Below are positions 1-4,864 of a stretch of 5,130 nt of DNA, piece by piece (positions within the stretch are counted from its first letter, which is position 1; each line of letters opens with the position of its first letter). The stretch is taken from positions 1 to 5,130 of the forward strand of contig DNNT01000244.1 of NCBI GenBank assembly GCA_003497545.1, in the 5' to 3' direction. Both the position numbers and the translations under genes were made by a program. A model generated the notes under the pieces. It had not been told where the DNA came from and did no database searches. It worked only from the letters and a program-made list of their open reading frames with translations. The stretch is from Arenimonas sp. (lineage in GTDB: Bacteria; Pseudomonadota; Gammaproteobacteria; Xanthomonadales; Xanthomonadaceae).

Positions 1-460
1 CGTGGTGGCGCACTTCCACTACGTGCTGGTGACCGGCGCCGTGTTCGGCATCATGGCCGGCGTGTACTACTGGCTGCCGAAGTGGACCGGCCACATGTAC
101 AACGAGTCGCTGGGCAAGTGGCACTTCTGGCTGTCCACCATCTTCGTGAACCTGCTGTTCTTCCCGCAGCACTTCCTGGGCCTGGCGGGCATGCAGCGCC
201 GCGTGCCGGACTACAACGTCGCCTTCGCCGACTTCAACATGTGGTCCACCATCGGCGGCTTCGGTTTCGGCCTGAGCCAGCTGCTGTTCGCCTACATCGT
301 CTGGAAGACCGCCCGCGGCGGCGCCAAGGCCGAGGCCCGTTCCTGGGAGGGCGCCAAGGGCCTGGAGTGGACCGTGCCCTCGCCGGCGCCGCACCACACC
401 TTCACCCTGCCGCCGCTCATCAAGGACGGCGACCTGGCCCACGGCGACGTGACCCACTAA
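1..460 (+). CDS. ctaD: Cytochrome c oxidase subunit I (aa3-type), C-terminal part
   Basis: This is the last 152 residues of the catalytic subunit of the terminal oxidase, which reduces O2 to water at the heme a3/CuB centre in the inner membrane. The gene is cut by the left edge; base 1 is the last base of a codon and the visible frame starts at base 2. Visible residue 4 (His, bases 11-13) and residue 6 (His, 17-19) form the AHFHYVL motif: by family knowledge the first binds heme a3 and the second heme a. Three hydrophobic segments (about residues 7-25, 42-62 and 81-101) fit helices X-XII. The loop GMQRRVPDY carries the Arg pair (residues 66-67) that contacts heme propionates. The Pro usually before that pair is Gln here. 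The tail contains PHHTFTLPP, typical of bacterial CtaD C-termini. TAA at 458-460 ends the gene. Identity is secure; only the N-terminal two thirds are missing. Confidence 0.97.
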   Translation, partial: VVAHFHYVLVTGAVFGIMAGVYYWLPKWTGHMYNESLGKWHFWLSTIFVNLLFFPQHFLGLAGMQRRVPDYNVAFADFNMWSTIGGFGFGLSQLLFAYIVWKTARGGAKAEARSWEGAKGLEWTVPSPAPHHTFTLPPLIKDGDLAHGDVTH

Positions 461-469
461 GCAGACCAA

Positions 470-492
470 GCGGCGCCCCCCGCGGGCGCCGC
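470..492 (+). other. GC-only hairpin between ctaD and the small ORF
   Basis: A perfect 9-bp inverted repeat, arm GCGGCGCCC (470-478) and arm GGGCGCCGC (484-492), encloses a 5-base loop CCCGC. It begins 10 bases after the ctaD stop and ends 8 bases before the ATG at 501. No T tract follows (ACCCCGCC), so it does not look like a standard Rho-independent terminator. It could protect or punctuate the ctaD mRNA 3' end, or lower expression of the downstream genes. The structure is seen directly; the role is inference. Confidence 0.6.
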
Positions 493-500
493 ACCCCGCC

Positions 501-632
501 ATGACCCAGCCCGACACCAGCAAGACCGAAGCCTCCCGCCGCCGTGGCATCCGCCTCACGGCCTGGGCCGTTGGCCTGGTGGCCGTGGGCGTGTACGTGG
601 CCTTCATGCTGGCGGCGATGATCCCGCGATGA
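501..632 (+). CDS. Small single-pass membrane protein, probable cytochrome oxidase small assembly protein
   Basis: This 43-residue ORF lies between ctaD and ctaG. It starts at ATG 501, the only usable start, because no ATG, GTG or TTG lies upstream in frame after the ctaD stop. It has a polar N-terminus rich in Lys/Arg (SRRRG at 12-16), then one hydrophobic helix (about residues 19-41), and ends in MIPR. The positive charge before the helix suggests the N-terminus stays in the cytoplasm. Its TGA overlaps the ctaG ATG as ATGA (629-632), so translation is probably coupled to ctaG. A short one-helix protein at this place, just before ctaG, is known in proteobacterial cox operons and is called cytochrome oxidase small assembly protein; assignment here rests on position, size and topology, not on a strong motif. 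No clear Shine-Dalgarno precedes the start, which sits just behind a GC hairpin. Confidence 0.8.
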   Translation: MTQPDTSKTEASRRRGIRLTAWAVGLVAVGVYVAFMLAAMIPR

Positions 633-1210
633 AGCCCTCGTCCCTCAAGACCTTCCGCACGATCGCGCTGGTTTCGGCGGCGTCCTTCGTGTTCGCCTTC
701 TCGCTGGTGCCGCTGTACCGCATCGCCTGCGAGAAGGTGTTCGGCATCAAGCTGGAGCAGGGTCCGGCGGGCGAAGCGCAGGTGGCCGGCCTGGCGGTGG
801 ACGAATCGCGCACCGTCACGGTGGAGTTCGACGGCACCGTGAACTCGAAGCTGCCCTGGGAATTCAAGCCCACCCGGCTGAGCATGCAGGTGCACCCGGG
901 CAAGCTCTACGAAATGAACTACGTGGCCCGCAACGTTTCCGACCATGCCATCGTCGGCAACGCGGCGCCGTCGGTGGCGCCGTCCACGGCCTCCACCTTC
1001 TTCAACAAGACCGAGTGCTTCTGCTTCACCGAGCAGCTGCTCGCGGCGGGCGAGGAGCGCCTGATGCCGGTGCGCTTCATCGTGGACCCGGCGCTGCCGG
1101 ACAACGTCACGACGCTCACGCTGTCCTACACTTTCTTCAGCAACGACGCGGCCACGGCCCGGATCGGCGAGGGCGTGCACGCGCCCGCCGCCGCCCGCAC
1201 GGCGCCGTGA
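629..1210 (+). CDS. ctaG: Cytochrome c oxidase assembly protein CtaG (Cox11 family copper chaperone)
   Basis: The product is 193 residues, normal for CtaG/Cox11. It inserts copper into the CuB site of subunit I. Residues 1-9 are a short cytoplasmic tail, about 10-31 form one membrane anchor, and the rest is a periplasmic beta-sandwich domain. Family marks are [13 protein letters not shown] just after the anchor (Cys34), LPWEFKP (75-81), VHPGK (88-92), and the copper motif [11 protein letters not shown] with Cys130 and Cys132. The domain ends with [12 protein letters not shown] and a beta strand LTLSYTFF. The ATG at 629 overlaps the small upstream ORF by 4 bases; no good Shine-Dalgarno is visible, so it likely depends on coupled translation. 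The next gene, ctaE, starts 32 bases after the stop. All expected cysteines are present and nothing looks broken. Confidence 0.96.
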   Translation: MKPSSLKTFRTIALVSAASFVFAFSLVPLYRIACEKVFGIKLEQGPAGEAQVAGLAVDESRTVTVEFDGTVNSKLPWEFKPTRLSMQVHPGKLYEMNYVARNVSDHAIVGNAAPSVAPSTASTFFNKTECFCFTEQLLAAGEERLMPVRFIVDPALPDNVTTLTLSYTFFSNDAATARIGEGVHAPAAARTAP

Positions 1211-1223
1211 CCCAAGGCCTACC

Positions 1224-1228
1224 AGGAG
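1224..1228 (+). promoter_or_regulatory. Ribosome binding site candidate for ctaE
   Basis: AGGAG lies 14 bases before the ATG at 1243, which is longer than the usual spacing of 5-9. A second G-rich run, GGGGA at 1233-1237, is at ordinary spacing but matches less well. Both support initiation at 1243 rather than at the in-frame GTG at 1207. Confidence 0.45.
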
Positions 1229-1242
1229 TACCGGGGAACACC

Positions 1243-2118
1243 ATGGCACAGACCCACGACGACCCGAACATCTACTACGTCCCGCACCACAGCCCGTGGC
1301 CGTTCATCGGTTCCATCACCCTGTTCACCACCATGGTGGGCGTGGCGAACTGGTTCAACGGCCATGCCTGGGGCCAGCCGGTGTTCTACATCGGCCTGCT
1401 CGCCACGCTGTCGGTGCTATTCGGCTGGTTCGGCAACGTCATCGCCGAGTCGCTGGCCGGCAAGTACAACGAGCGGGTGGACGCCTCGTTCCGCATGGGA
1501 ATGATGTGGTTCATCTTCTCGGAAGTGATGTTCTTCGCCGCCTTCTTCGGCGCCCTGTTCTATGCCCGCCAGTTCGCGCTGCCGTGGCTGTCGGGCGAGG
1601 GCGACGGCGCCCTGACCAACCAGTTCCTGTGGCAGGGCTTCAGCGCCGGCTGGCCGACCAACGGCCCGAGCGAAATCGGTGGCGCCTTCCAGACCATCCC
1701 GGCCTGGGGCCTGCCGCTGATCAACACGCTGATCCTGCTCACCTCGGGCGTGACCATCACCATCGCCCACCATGCGCTCAAGGCCAACCAGCGCCGCGGC
1801 CTGCTGGTGTGGCTGGGCGCCACGGTGCTGCTGGGCATCATCTTCCTGGTGCTGCAGGCGGAGGAGTACATCCACGCCTACCACGAGCTCAACCTCACGC
1901 TGGGCTCGGGCATCTACGGTTCGACCTTCTTCATGCTCACCGGCTTCCACGGCATGCACGTGATGCTGGGCACGATCATGCTGGCCATCATCTGGCTGCG
2001 CTGCATGAAGGGCCACTTCAGCAAGGACCACCACTTCGCGTTCGAGGCGGTGGCCTGGTACTGGCACTTCGTGGACGTGGTCTGGCTGGGCCTGTTCCTG
2101 TTCGTGTACGTGCTCTAA
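1243..2118 (+). CDS. ctaE: Cytochrome c oxidase subunit III
   Basis: The product is 291 residues, the usual size for bacterial seven-helix subunit III. It binds subunit I in the membrane, stabilises the catalytic centre and helps proton uptake. The N-terminus MAQTHDDPNIYYVPHHSPWP is typical. Hydrophobic segments lie at about 20-37, 46-65, 85-108, 153-175, 187-206, 224-252 and 267-291. Conserved features include FSEVMFF with Glu94 in helix III, YNERVDASFRMGM before it, QAEEY (205-209), GFHGMHV (234-240) and WYWHFVDVVWL (272-282) near the C-terminus. The ATG at 1243 is chosen for its fit to the family. An in-frame GTG at 1207, overlapping the ctaG stop as GTGA, would add 12 residues ([12 protein letters not shown]) that do not look like the family. 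It closes the structural operon and is followed by a terminator. Confidence 0.97.
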   Translation: MAQTHDDPNIYYVPHHSPWPFIGSITLFTTMVGVANWFNGHAWGQPVFYIGLLATLSVLFGWFGNVIAESLAGKYNERVDASFRMGMMWFIFSEVMFFAAFFGALFYARQFALPWLSGEGDGALTNQFLWQGFSAGWPTNGPSEIGGAFQTIPAWGLPLINTLILLTSGVTITIAHHALKANQRRGLLVWLGATVLLGIIFLVLQAEEYIHAYHELNLTLGSGIYGSTFFMLTGFHGMHVMLGTIMLAIIWLRCMKGHFSKDHHFAFEAVAWYWHFVDVVWLGLFLFVYVL

Positions 2119-2140
2119 GCCGGCACGACACCACGACGCG

Positions 2141-2172
2141 GGGCCGGCCATCGCGCCGGCCCTTCGTTTTCT
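2141..2172 (+). terminator. Rho-independent terminator after ctaE
   Basis: An 8-bp perfect stem, GGGCCGGC (2141-2148) and GCCGGCCC (2155-2162), with loop CATCGC is followed by TTCGTTTTCT (2163-2172). It starts 22 bases after the ctaE stop and sits in the 60-base gap before the convergent DUF2909 stop. On the minus strand no T tract follows the stem, so it should act mainly on plus-strand transcripts. Confidence 0.82.
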
Positions 2173-2178
2173 GGGGGC

Positions 2179-2397
2179 TCAGCGGCCCACGCCGTGCGGC
2201 TGGATGAAGCCGGTGGCGATGCCGATCACCACCAGGATGATCAGGCCCACCGAGAGGCCGATGCGCCAGCTCAGCGACTTCACCGTGCGGTTGGTGCGGC
2301 CCTTGTCCACCATCATGTAGTACAGCCCGGCGCCCAGGTTCCAGACGATCAGGCAGAGGAATGCGACGATGACCAGGGTTTTCAGCTCGCTGCTCAT
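2179..2397 (-). CDS. DUF2909 family twin-transmembrane protein
   Basis: This 72-residue protein is read on the minus strand from ATG at 2397 to TGA at 2179. Two hydrophobic helices (about residues 7-29 and 45-64) are joined by a short charged loop, MVDKGRTNRTVKSLSWRIG; the pattern GLYYMMVDKG...V.SLS.RI matches the DUF2909 (twin transmembrane) family as I know it. The function is unknown. In the Pseudomonas/Xanthomonas cox locus a protein of this type sits between ctaE and SURF1, as here, suggesting a link to oxidase assembly, but this is inference from position. It is convergent with ctaE and its start is 54 bases from the SURF1 start. The frame stays open far upstream across SURF1, but that extension is Arg/Gln/Ala-rich antisense translation and is not credible. 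No good Shine-Dalgarno precedes the ATG. Confidence 0.88.
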   Translation of the reverse strand: MSSELKTLVIVAFLCLIVWNLGAGLYYMMVDKGRTNRTVKSLSWRIGLSVGLIILVVIGIATGFIQPHGVGR

Positions 2398-2414
2398 GGC
2401 TAGGGCCGTTGGGA

Positions 2415-2421
2415 AAGGAGG
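2415..2421 (+). promoter_or_regulatory. Consensus Shine-Dalgarno upstream of SURF1
   Basis: AAGGAGG is a perfect anti-16S match. It lies 30 bases before the GTG at 2452, too far to serve it directly. In the SURF1 frame, ATT at 2428 is 6 bases downstream and ATC at 2431 is 9 bases downstream; no ATG, GTG or TTG occurs at normal spacing in any frame. It may mark a rare non-canonical start of SURF1. Confidence 0.45.
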
Positions 2422-2427
2422 GGTCGC

Positions 2428-2433
2428 ATTATC
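2428..2433 (-). promoter_or_regulatory. Possible -10 box for the DUF2909 gene
   Basis: On the minus strand this reads GATAAT, five of six matches to the sigma-70 -10 consensus, placed about 30 bases before the ATG at 2397. It is the only AT-rich spot in the divergent gap. The nearest -35 resemblance, TTCACC (minus strand of 2454-2459), is 20 bases away, longer than the ideal 17, so this is a weak call. Confidence 0.3.
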
Positions 2434-2434
2434 C

Positions 2435-2446
2435 GCCCCGCGGGGC
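2435..2446. repeat. 12-bp perfect palindrome in the divergent gap
   Basis: GCCCCGCGGGGC reads the same on both strands. It lies between the DUF2909 and SURF1 starts, 5 bases before the GTG at 2452. It could be an operator for a dimeric regulator, or a small RNA hairpin near the SURF1 start. In such GC-rich DNA, chance cannot be excluded. Confidence 0.4.
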
Positions 2447-2451
2447 CGCGC

Positions 2452-3159
2452 GTGGTGAAACGCCGCGTCCTGCTCGCCGCGTTCGGCCTGTGCCTGGTGC
2501 TGGGGTTCTCGGCGCTGGGCCGCTGGCAGCTGGGCCGCGGCGTGGAAAAGGAAGCCATGCTGGCCGAAGCCGCCGCCGCGCTCGCCGCGCCGGCGCGTCC
2601 GCTGGGTCCCGCCAGCGCGCAGGCGGGCGAGGAAGCGCTGAAGGTGTCCGGCGCCGGCCGCTTCCTTGACACCCCGCCGCTGTGGCTGGACAACCAGCGC
2701 CGCGGCCAGCGCGTGGGCGTGCGCCTGTATTGTGCCTTCGCGCCCGAGGGCGGCACGCCGCTGCTGGTCGACCTGGGGTGGCTGCCGCTGGCCGGCGACC
2801 GCGCGCTGCCCATGGAAGGCTGCCCGCAGGGCGCCGCCACGCTGGCCGGCCTGCTGGTGCCGCCGCCGGCCGTGGGCCTGCGCCTGGGCCCCGGCCTGGA
2901 AGCCCGCGACGACGGCGCGCGCTGGCTGGCCATGCGGCTCGAACCCGCCGCCGTGGCCGCCGCCTGGCAGCTGCCGGCGCTGGCCCCGCGCGTGCTGCGC
3001 CTGGACCCGGCGCTGCCGCTGGGCCATGAACGCGACCTTGAGCTGCTGGCGAATACCCTGTCGCCCGACAAACACCGCGGCTACGCGCTGCAATGGTTCG
3101 GCCTGGCCGCCGCGGCCGCCGCCATCACCCTTCTCCTCTGGTTCCGGAAACGCCCATGA
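2452..3159 (+). CDS. SURF1 family cytochrome oxidase assembly protein
   Basis: The product is 235 residues, close to the family norm for bacterial SURF1, which helps insert heme A into oxidase subunit I. It has an N-terminal anchor (about 5-22) followed by the signature LGRWQLGRG (22-30), a long periplasmic domain, and a second anchor (about 214-230) preceded by the family motif HRGYALQWFG (208-217). The strand and turn LLVDLGWLPLAGDR (104-117) corresponds to the conserved LVNRGWVP region. Cys94 and Cys124 in the domain might pair. The GTG at 2452 (a second GTG follows at 2455) is the conventional start, but no Shine-Dalgarno serves it. Starting at ATT 2428 would add 8 residues (IIRPAGPR) behind a perfect Shine-Dalgarno. 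The gene ends in TGA overlapping the next ATG by 4 bases. The family call is strong; the exact start is not. Confidence 0.93.
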   Translation: MVKRRVLLAAFGLCLVLGFSALGRWQLGRGVEKEAMLAEAAAALAAPARPLGPASAQAGEEALKVSGAGRFLDTPPLWLDNQRRGQRVGVRLYCAFAPEGGTPLLVDLGWLPLAGDRALPMEGCPQGAATLAGLLVPPPAVGLRLGPGLEARDDGARWLAMRLEPAAVAAAWQLPALAPRVLRLDPALPLGHERDLELLANTLSPDKHRGYALQWFGLAAAAAAITLLLWFRKRP

Positions 3160-3707
3160 CCGCCCCTTCGCAAACCCGTTCGCGCCTGCAGCTGCTGCTG
3201 GTCGCGGCGCTGTTCCTCGGCAGCTTCGGCGTCGCCGCCACGCTGTTCTTCAGCGGCTGGAAGCCCGGGCAGACGCGCAACATCGGCGAGATGCTCGAGC
3301 CTTATCCCGACCTGCGCGACATCGCACTGGTGCAGGCCGATGGCACCGCCTGGGACTGGAATCCCGCCGCGCGCAACTGGCACGTCGTGTTCACCGCGCC
3401 GGACAACTGCGGCGAGCCCTGCCTGCGCATGCTCGACGCGCTGCACCGCGTCTGGCTGTCGGAAGGACGCCATGCCGACCGCCTGAAGGTGCTGTGGTTC
3501 GGTGAAGTGCCTGCCGGCGGCCCCGAATTCGGCGGCCTGGTGCCCATGCAACCCAACGCCGCCCTGGCCGCGCGCCTGCCCGACGCGGCGCGCCCCGACG
3601 CCCTGCCGGCCTACCTGGCCGATCCCAACGGTTACCTCGTCCTGCGCTACGCTCCGGGCTTCGACCCGTCCGGCCTGCGCAAGGACCTCGGACGTGTGCT
3701 GAAGTAA
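3156..3707 (+). CDS. Membrane-anchored thioredoxin-like CxxxC protein of the cox assembly cluster
   Basis: This 183-residue protein starts at ATG 3156, overlapping the SURF1 stop as ATGA; a longer in-frame reading back to 3093 lies inside SURF1 and is unlikely. Residues 1-10 are basic, about 11-32 form one membrane anchor ending in FFSGWKP, and the rest should lie in the periplasm. The motif APDNCGEPCLRML places Cys85 and Cys89 in a CxxxC arrangement after a beta strand (WHVVFT), as in SCO/SenC thioredoxin folds. The C-terminus, YLADPNGYLVLRYAPGFDPSGLRKDLGRVLK from 153 on, resembles the last strands and helix of that fold. The histidine that SCO proteins use with the two cysteines to bind copper is not evident before YLADPNG, so a thiol-redox role may fit better than copper delivery. 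A protein of this kind between SURF1 and ctaA is known, uncharacterised, in Pseudomonas-type cox loci. Fold and context are fairly sure; the precise role is not. Confidence 0.85.
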   Translation: MTAPSQTRSRLQLLLVAALFLGSFGVAATLFFSGWKPGQTRNIGEMLEPYPDLRDIALVQADGTAWDWNPAARNWHVVFTAPDNCGEPCLRMLDALHRVWLSEGRHADRLKVLWFGEVPAGGPEFGGLVPMQPNAALAARLPDAARPDALPAYLADPNGYLVLRYAPGFDPSGLRKDLGRVLK

Positions 3708-3709
3708 GG
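3705..3709 (+). promoter_or_regulatory. Ribosome binding site of ctaA, fused with upstream stop
   Basis: TAAGG matches the start of the consensus TAAGGAGG and lies 6 bases before the ATG at 3716. Its TAA is the stop codon of the CxxxC protein gene, so a terminating ribosome ends right on the ctaA initiation site. This supports 3716 as the start. Confidence 0.6.
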
Positions 3710-3715
3710 CTGCCC

Positions 3716-4864
3716 ATGAACGCTCCCTCCCGTCATTTCCACCGCCTGGCCTGGGCCGCGCTGTTGCTCGCGCTGGGCGTGATCGTGTTCGGCGGTTTCG
3801 TCCGCCTCTCCAACGCCGGCCTGAGCTGCCCGGACTGGCCCACCTGCTACGGCAAGGCCACCTGGCCCACCCAGGACCACGAAATCGCCGCCGCCAACGA
3901 AGCCTTCGAGCGCGCGGTGGAAGTGCCCAAGGCCTGGCGCGAGCAGTTCCACCGCCACATCGCCGCGCTGCTGGGCGTGCTGGTGCTGACCCTGGCGCTG
4001 CTGGCCGCGCGCAAGCGCAAGGGTGGCGTGGCCGGCGTGCTGGCCGCGGCGGCGCTGGTGGCCGCGTCCATTCCCATCTACATGGGCGCGGGCGGCCTGG
4101 CGCCGAACCACGCACTGTCGGTGGCGCTGTGGCTGGCCGGCGAACTGATCCTGCTGGTGCAGGTGCTGCGCTGGTCGAACGTGGACGCCTCGCGCCTGAG
4201 CACCGCGCTGCTGATGGTGATCATCTTCCAGGCCGTGCTGGGCATGTGGACGGTGATCTGGCTGGTGAAGCCGGCGATCGTGATGGCGCACCTGCTCGGT
4301 GGCCTGCTCACCTTCTCGCTGCTCACCTGGCTGGCCTGGGGCACCACGCCTTCCTCTGCGCTGGTGTTCGCCGAGGCGCCCAAGCTGCGCCGGCTGCTGT
4401 GGATTGGCCTGGGCCTGCTGGTGGTACAGATCGCGCTCGGCGGCTGGACCAGCGCCAACTACGCCGCGCTCGCCTGTGGCACTGATTACCCGTCCTGCCT
4501 GGGCCAGTGGTGGCCGGAGCAGGATTACGGCGAGGCCTTCGTGCTGTGGCGCGGCATCGGCGTGGACTACGAAGGCGGCGTGCTCGACGGTCCCGCGCGC
4601 GTGGCCATCCAGATGACCCACCGCCTGTTCGCGCTGCTGGTCACCGGCCACCTGCTGTTCGTCGGCATCAGGATGCTGCGCACGCCGGGCCTGGTGTTCT
4701 GGGGCAGCGTACTGCTGGTGCTCTTGAGCGCGCAGGTCGCGCTGGGCATCAGCAACGTCGTCGCCGGCCTGCCGCTGTGGGTGGCTACCGCGCACAATGC
4801 CGGTGCCGCGCTGCTGCTGTTCACCGTGGTGGGCCTGCTGGCCCGCCTGCGGGCGCCGGAATGA
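3716..4864 (+). CDS. ctaA: Heme A synthase (COX15/CtaA family)
   Basis: This 382-residue multi-helix membrane enzyme oxidises the C8 methyl of heme O to the formyl group of heme A, the cofactor of the aa3 oxidase. Helix 1 ends in [19 protein letters not shown] with Cys38 and Cys44. REQFHR has Glu76 and His79, the ExxHR motif that holds a functional Glu and a heme ligand. [10 protein letters not shown] (171-180) precedes AHLLGG with His192. The second half repeats the plan: [19 protein letters not shown] with Cys254 and Cys261, THRLF with His302, AQVALG (339-344), and AHNAGAALL with His360. All four ligand histidines and both Cys pairs are present. Ten hydrophobic segments are visible rather than eight: two extra ones lie at about 106-123 and 131-152, between helices that are adjacent in the C-terminal half. 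The stop overlaps the ctaB ATG as ATGA (4861-4864). Confidence 0.96.
   Translation: MNAPSRHFHRLAWAALLLALGVIVFGGFVRLSNAGLSCPDWPTCYGKATWPTQDHEIAAANEAFERAVEVPKAWREQFHRHIAALLGVLVLTLALLAARKRKGGVAGVLAAAALVAASIPIYMGAGGLAPNHALSVALWLAGELILLVQVLRWSNVDASRLSTALLMVIIFQAVLGMWTVIWLVKPAIVMAHLLGGLLTFSLLTWLAWGTTPSSALVFAEAPKLRRLLWIGLGLLVVQIALGGWTSANYAALACGTDYPSCLGQWWPEQDYGEAFVLWRGIGVDYEGGVLDGPARVAIQMTHRLFALLVTGHLLFVGIRMLRTPGLVFWGSVLLVLLSAQVALGISNVVAGLPLWVATAHNAGAALLLFTVVGLLARLRAPE

Noticed and set aside
82..504. Plus-strand reading frame overlapping ctaD in another frame
   Set aside because: It is an Arg/Pro-rich shadow of ctaD and shows no recognisable feature.
1207..1242. In-frame GTG at 1207 as the ctaE start, overlapping the ctaG stop as GTGA
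   Set aside because: It would add residues unlike subunit III N-termini and has no ribosome site. The ATG at 1243 fits the family and has G-rich sequence upstream.
1417..2151. 244-residue minus-strand reading frame opposite ctaE
   Set aside because: It is an antisense shadow of ctaE with low-complexity composition, and it would run through the terminator region.
2141..2172. Terminator acting on both convergent genes
   Set aside because: The stem is symmetric, but only the plus strand has a T-rich tract after it; the minus-strand side is CGCGTCGTGG-like with no T run.
2398..3093. Long minus-strand reading frame extending the DUF2909 gene upstream across SURF1
   Set aside because: The extension is Arg/Gln/Ala-rich with no domain or helix pattern, and lies antisense to a clear SURF1 gene. 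It is open only because of high GC.
3156..3707. Calling the CxxxC protein a true SCO1/SenC copper chaperone
   Set aside because: The CxxxC is present, but the expected His and the usual SCO sequence around the cysteines (CP after the motif) are missing.
3647..4795. 382-residue minus-strand reading frame opposite ctaA
   Set aside because: The composition is extreme in His, Gln, Arg and Ala, as expected from the antisense of a hydrophobic GC-rich gene. ctaA on the plus strand has all family motifs.
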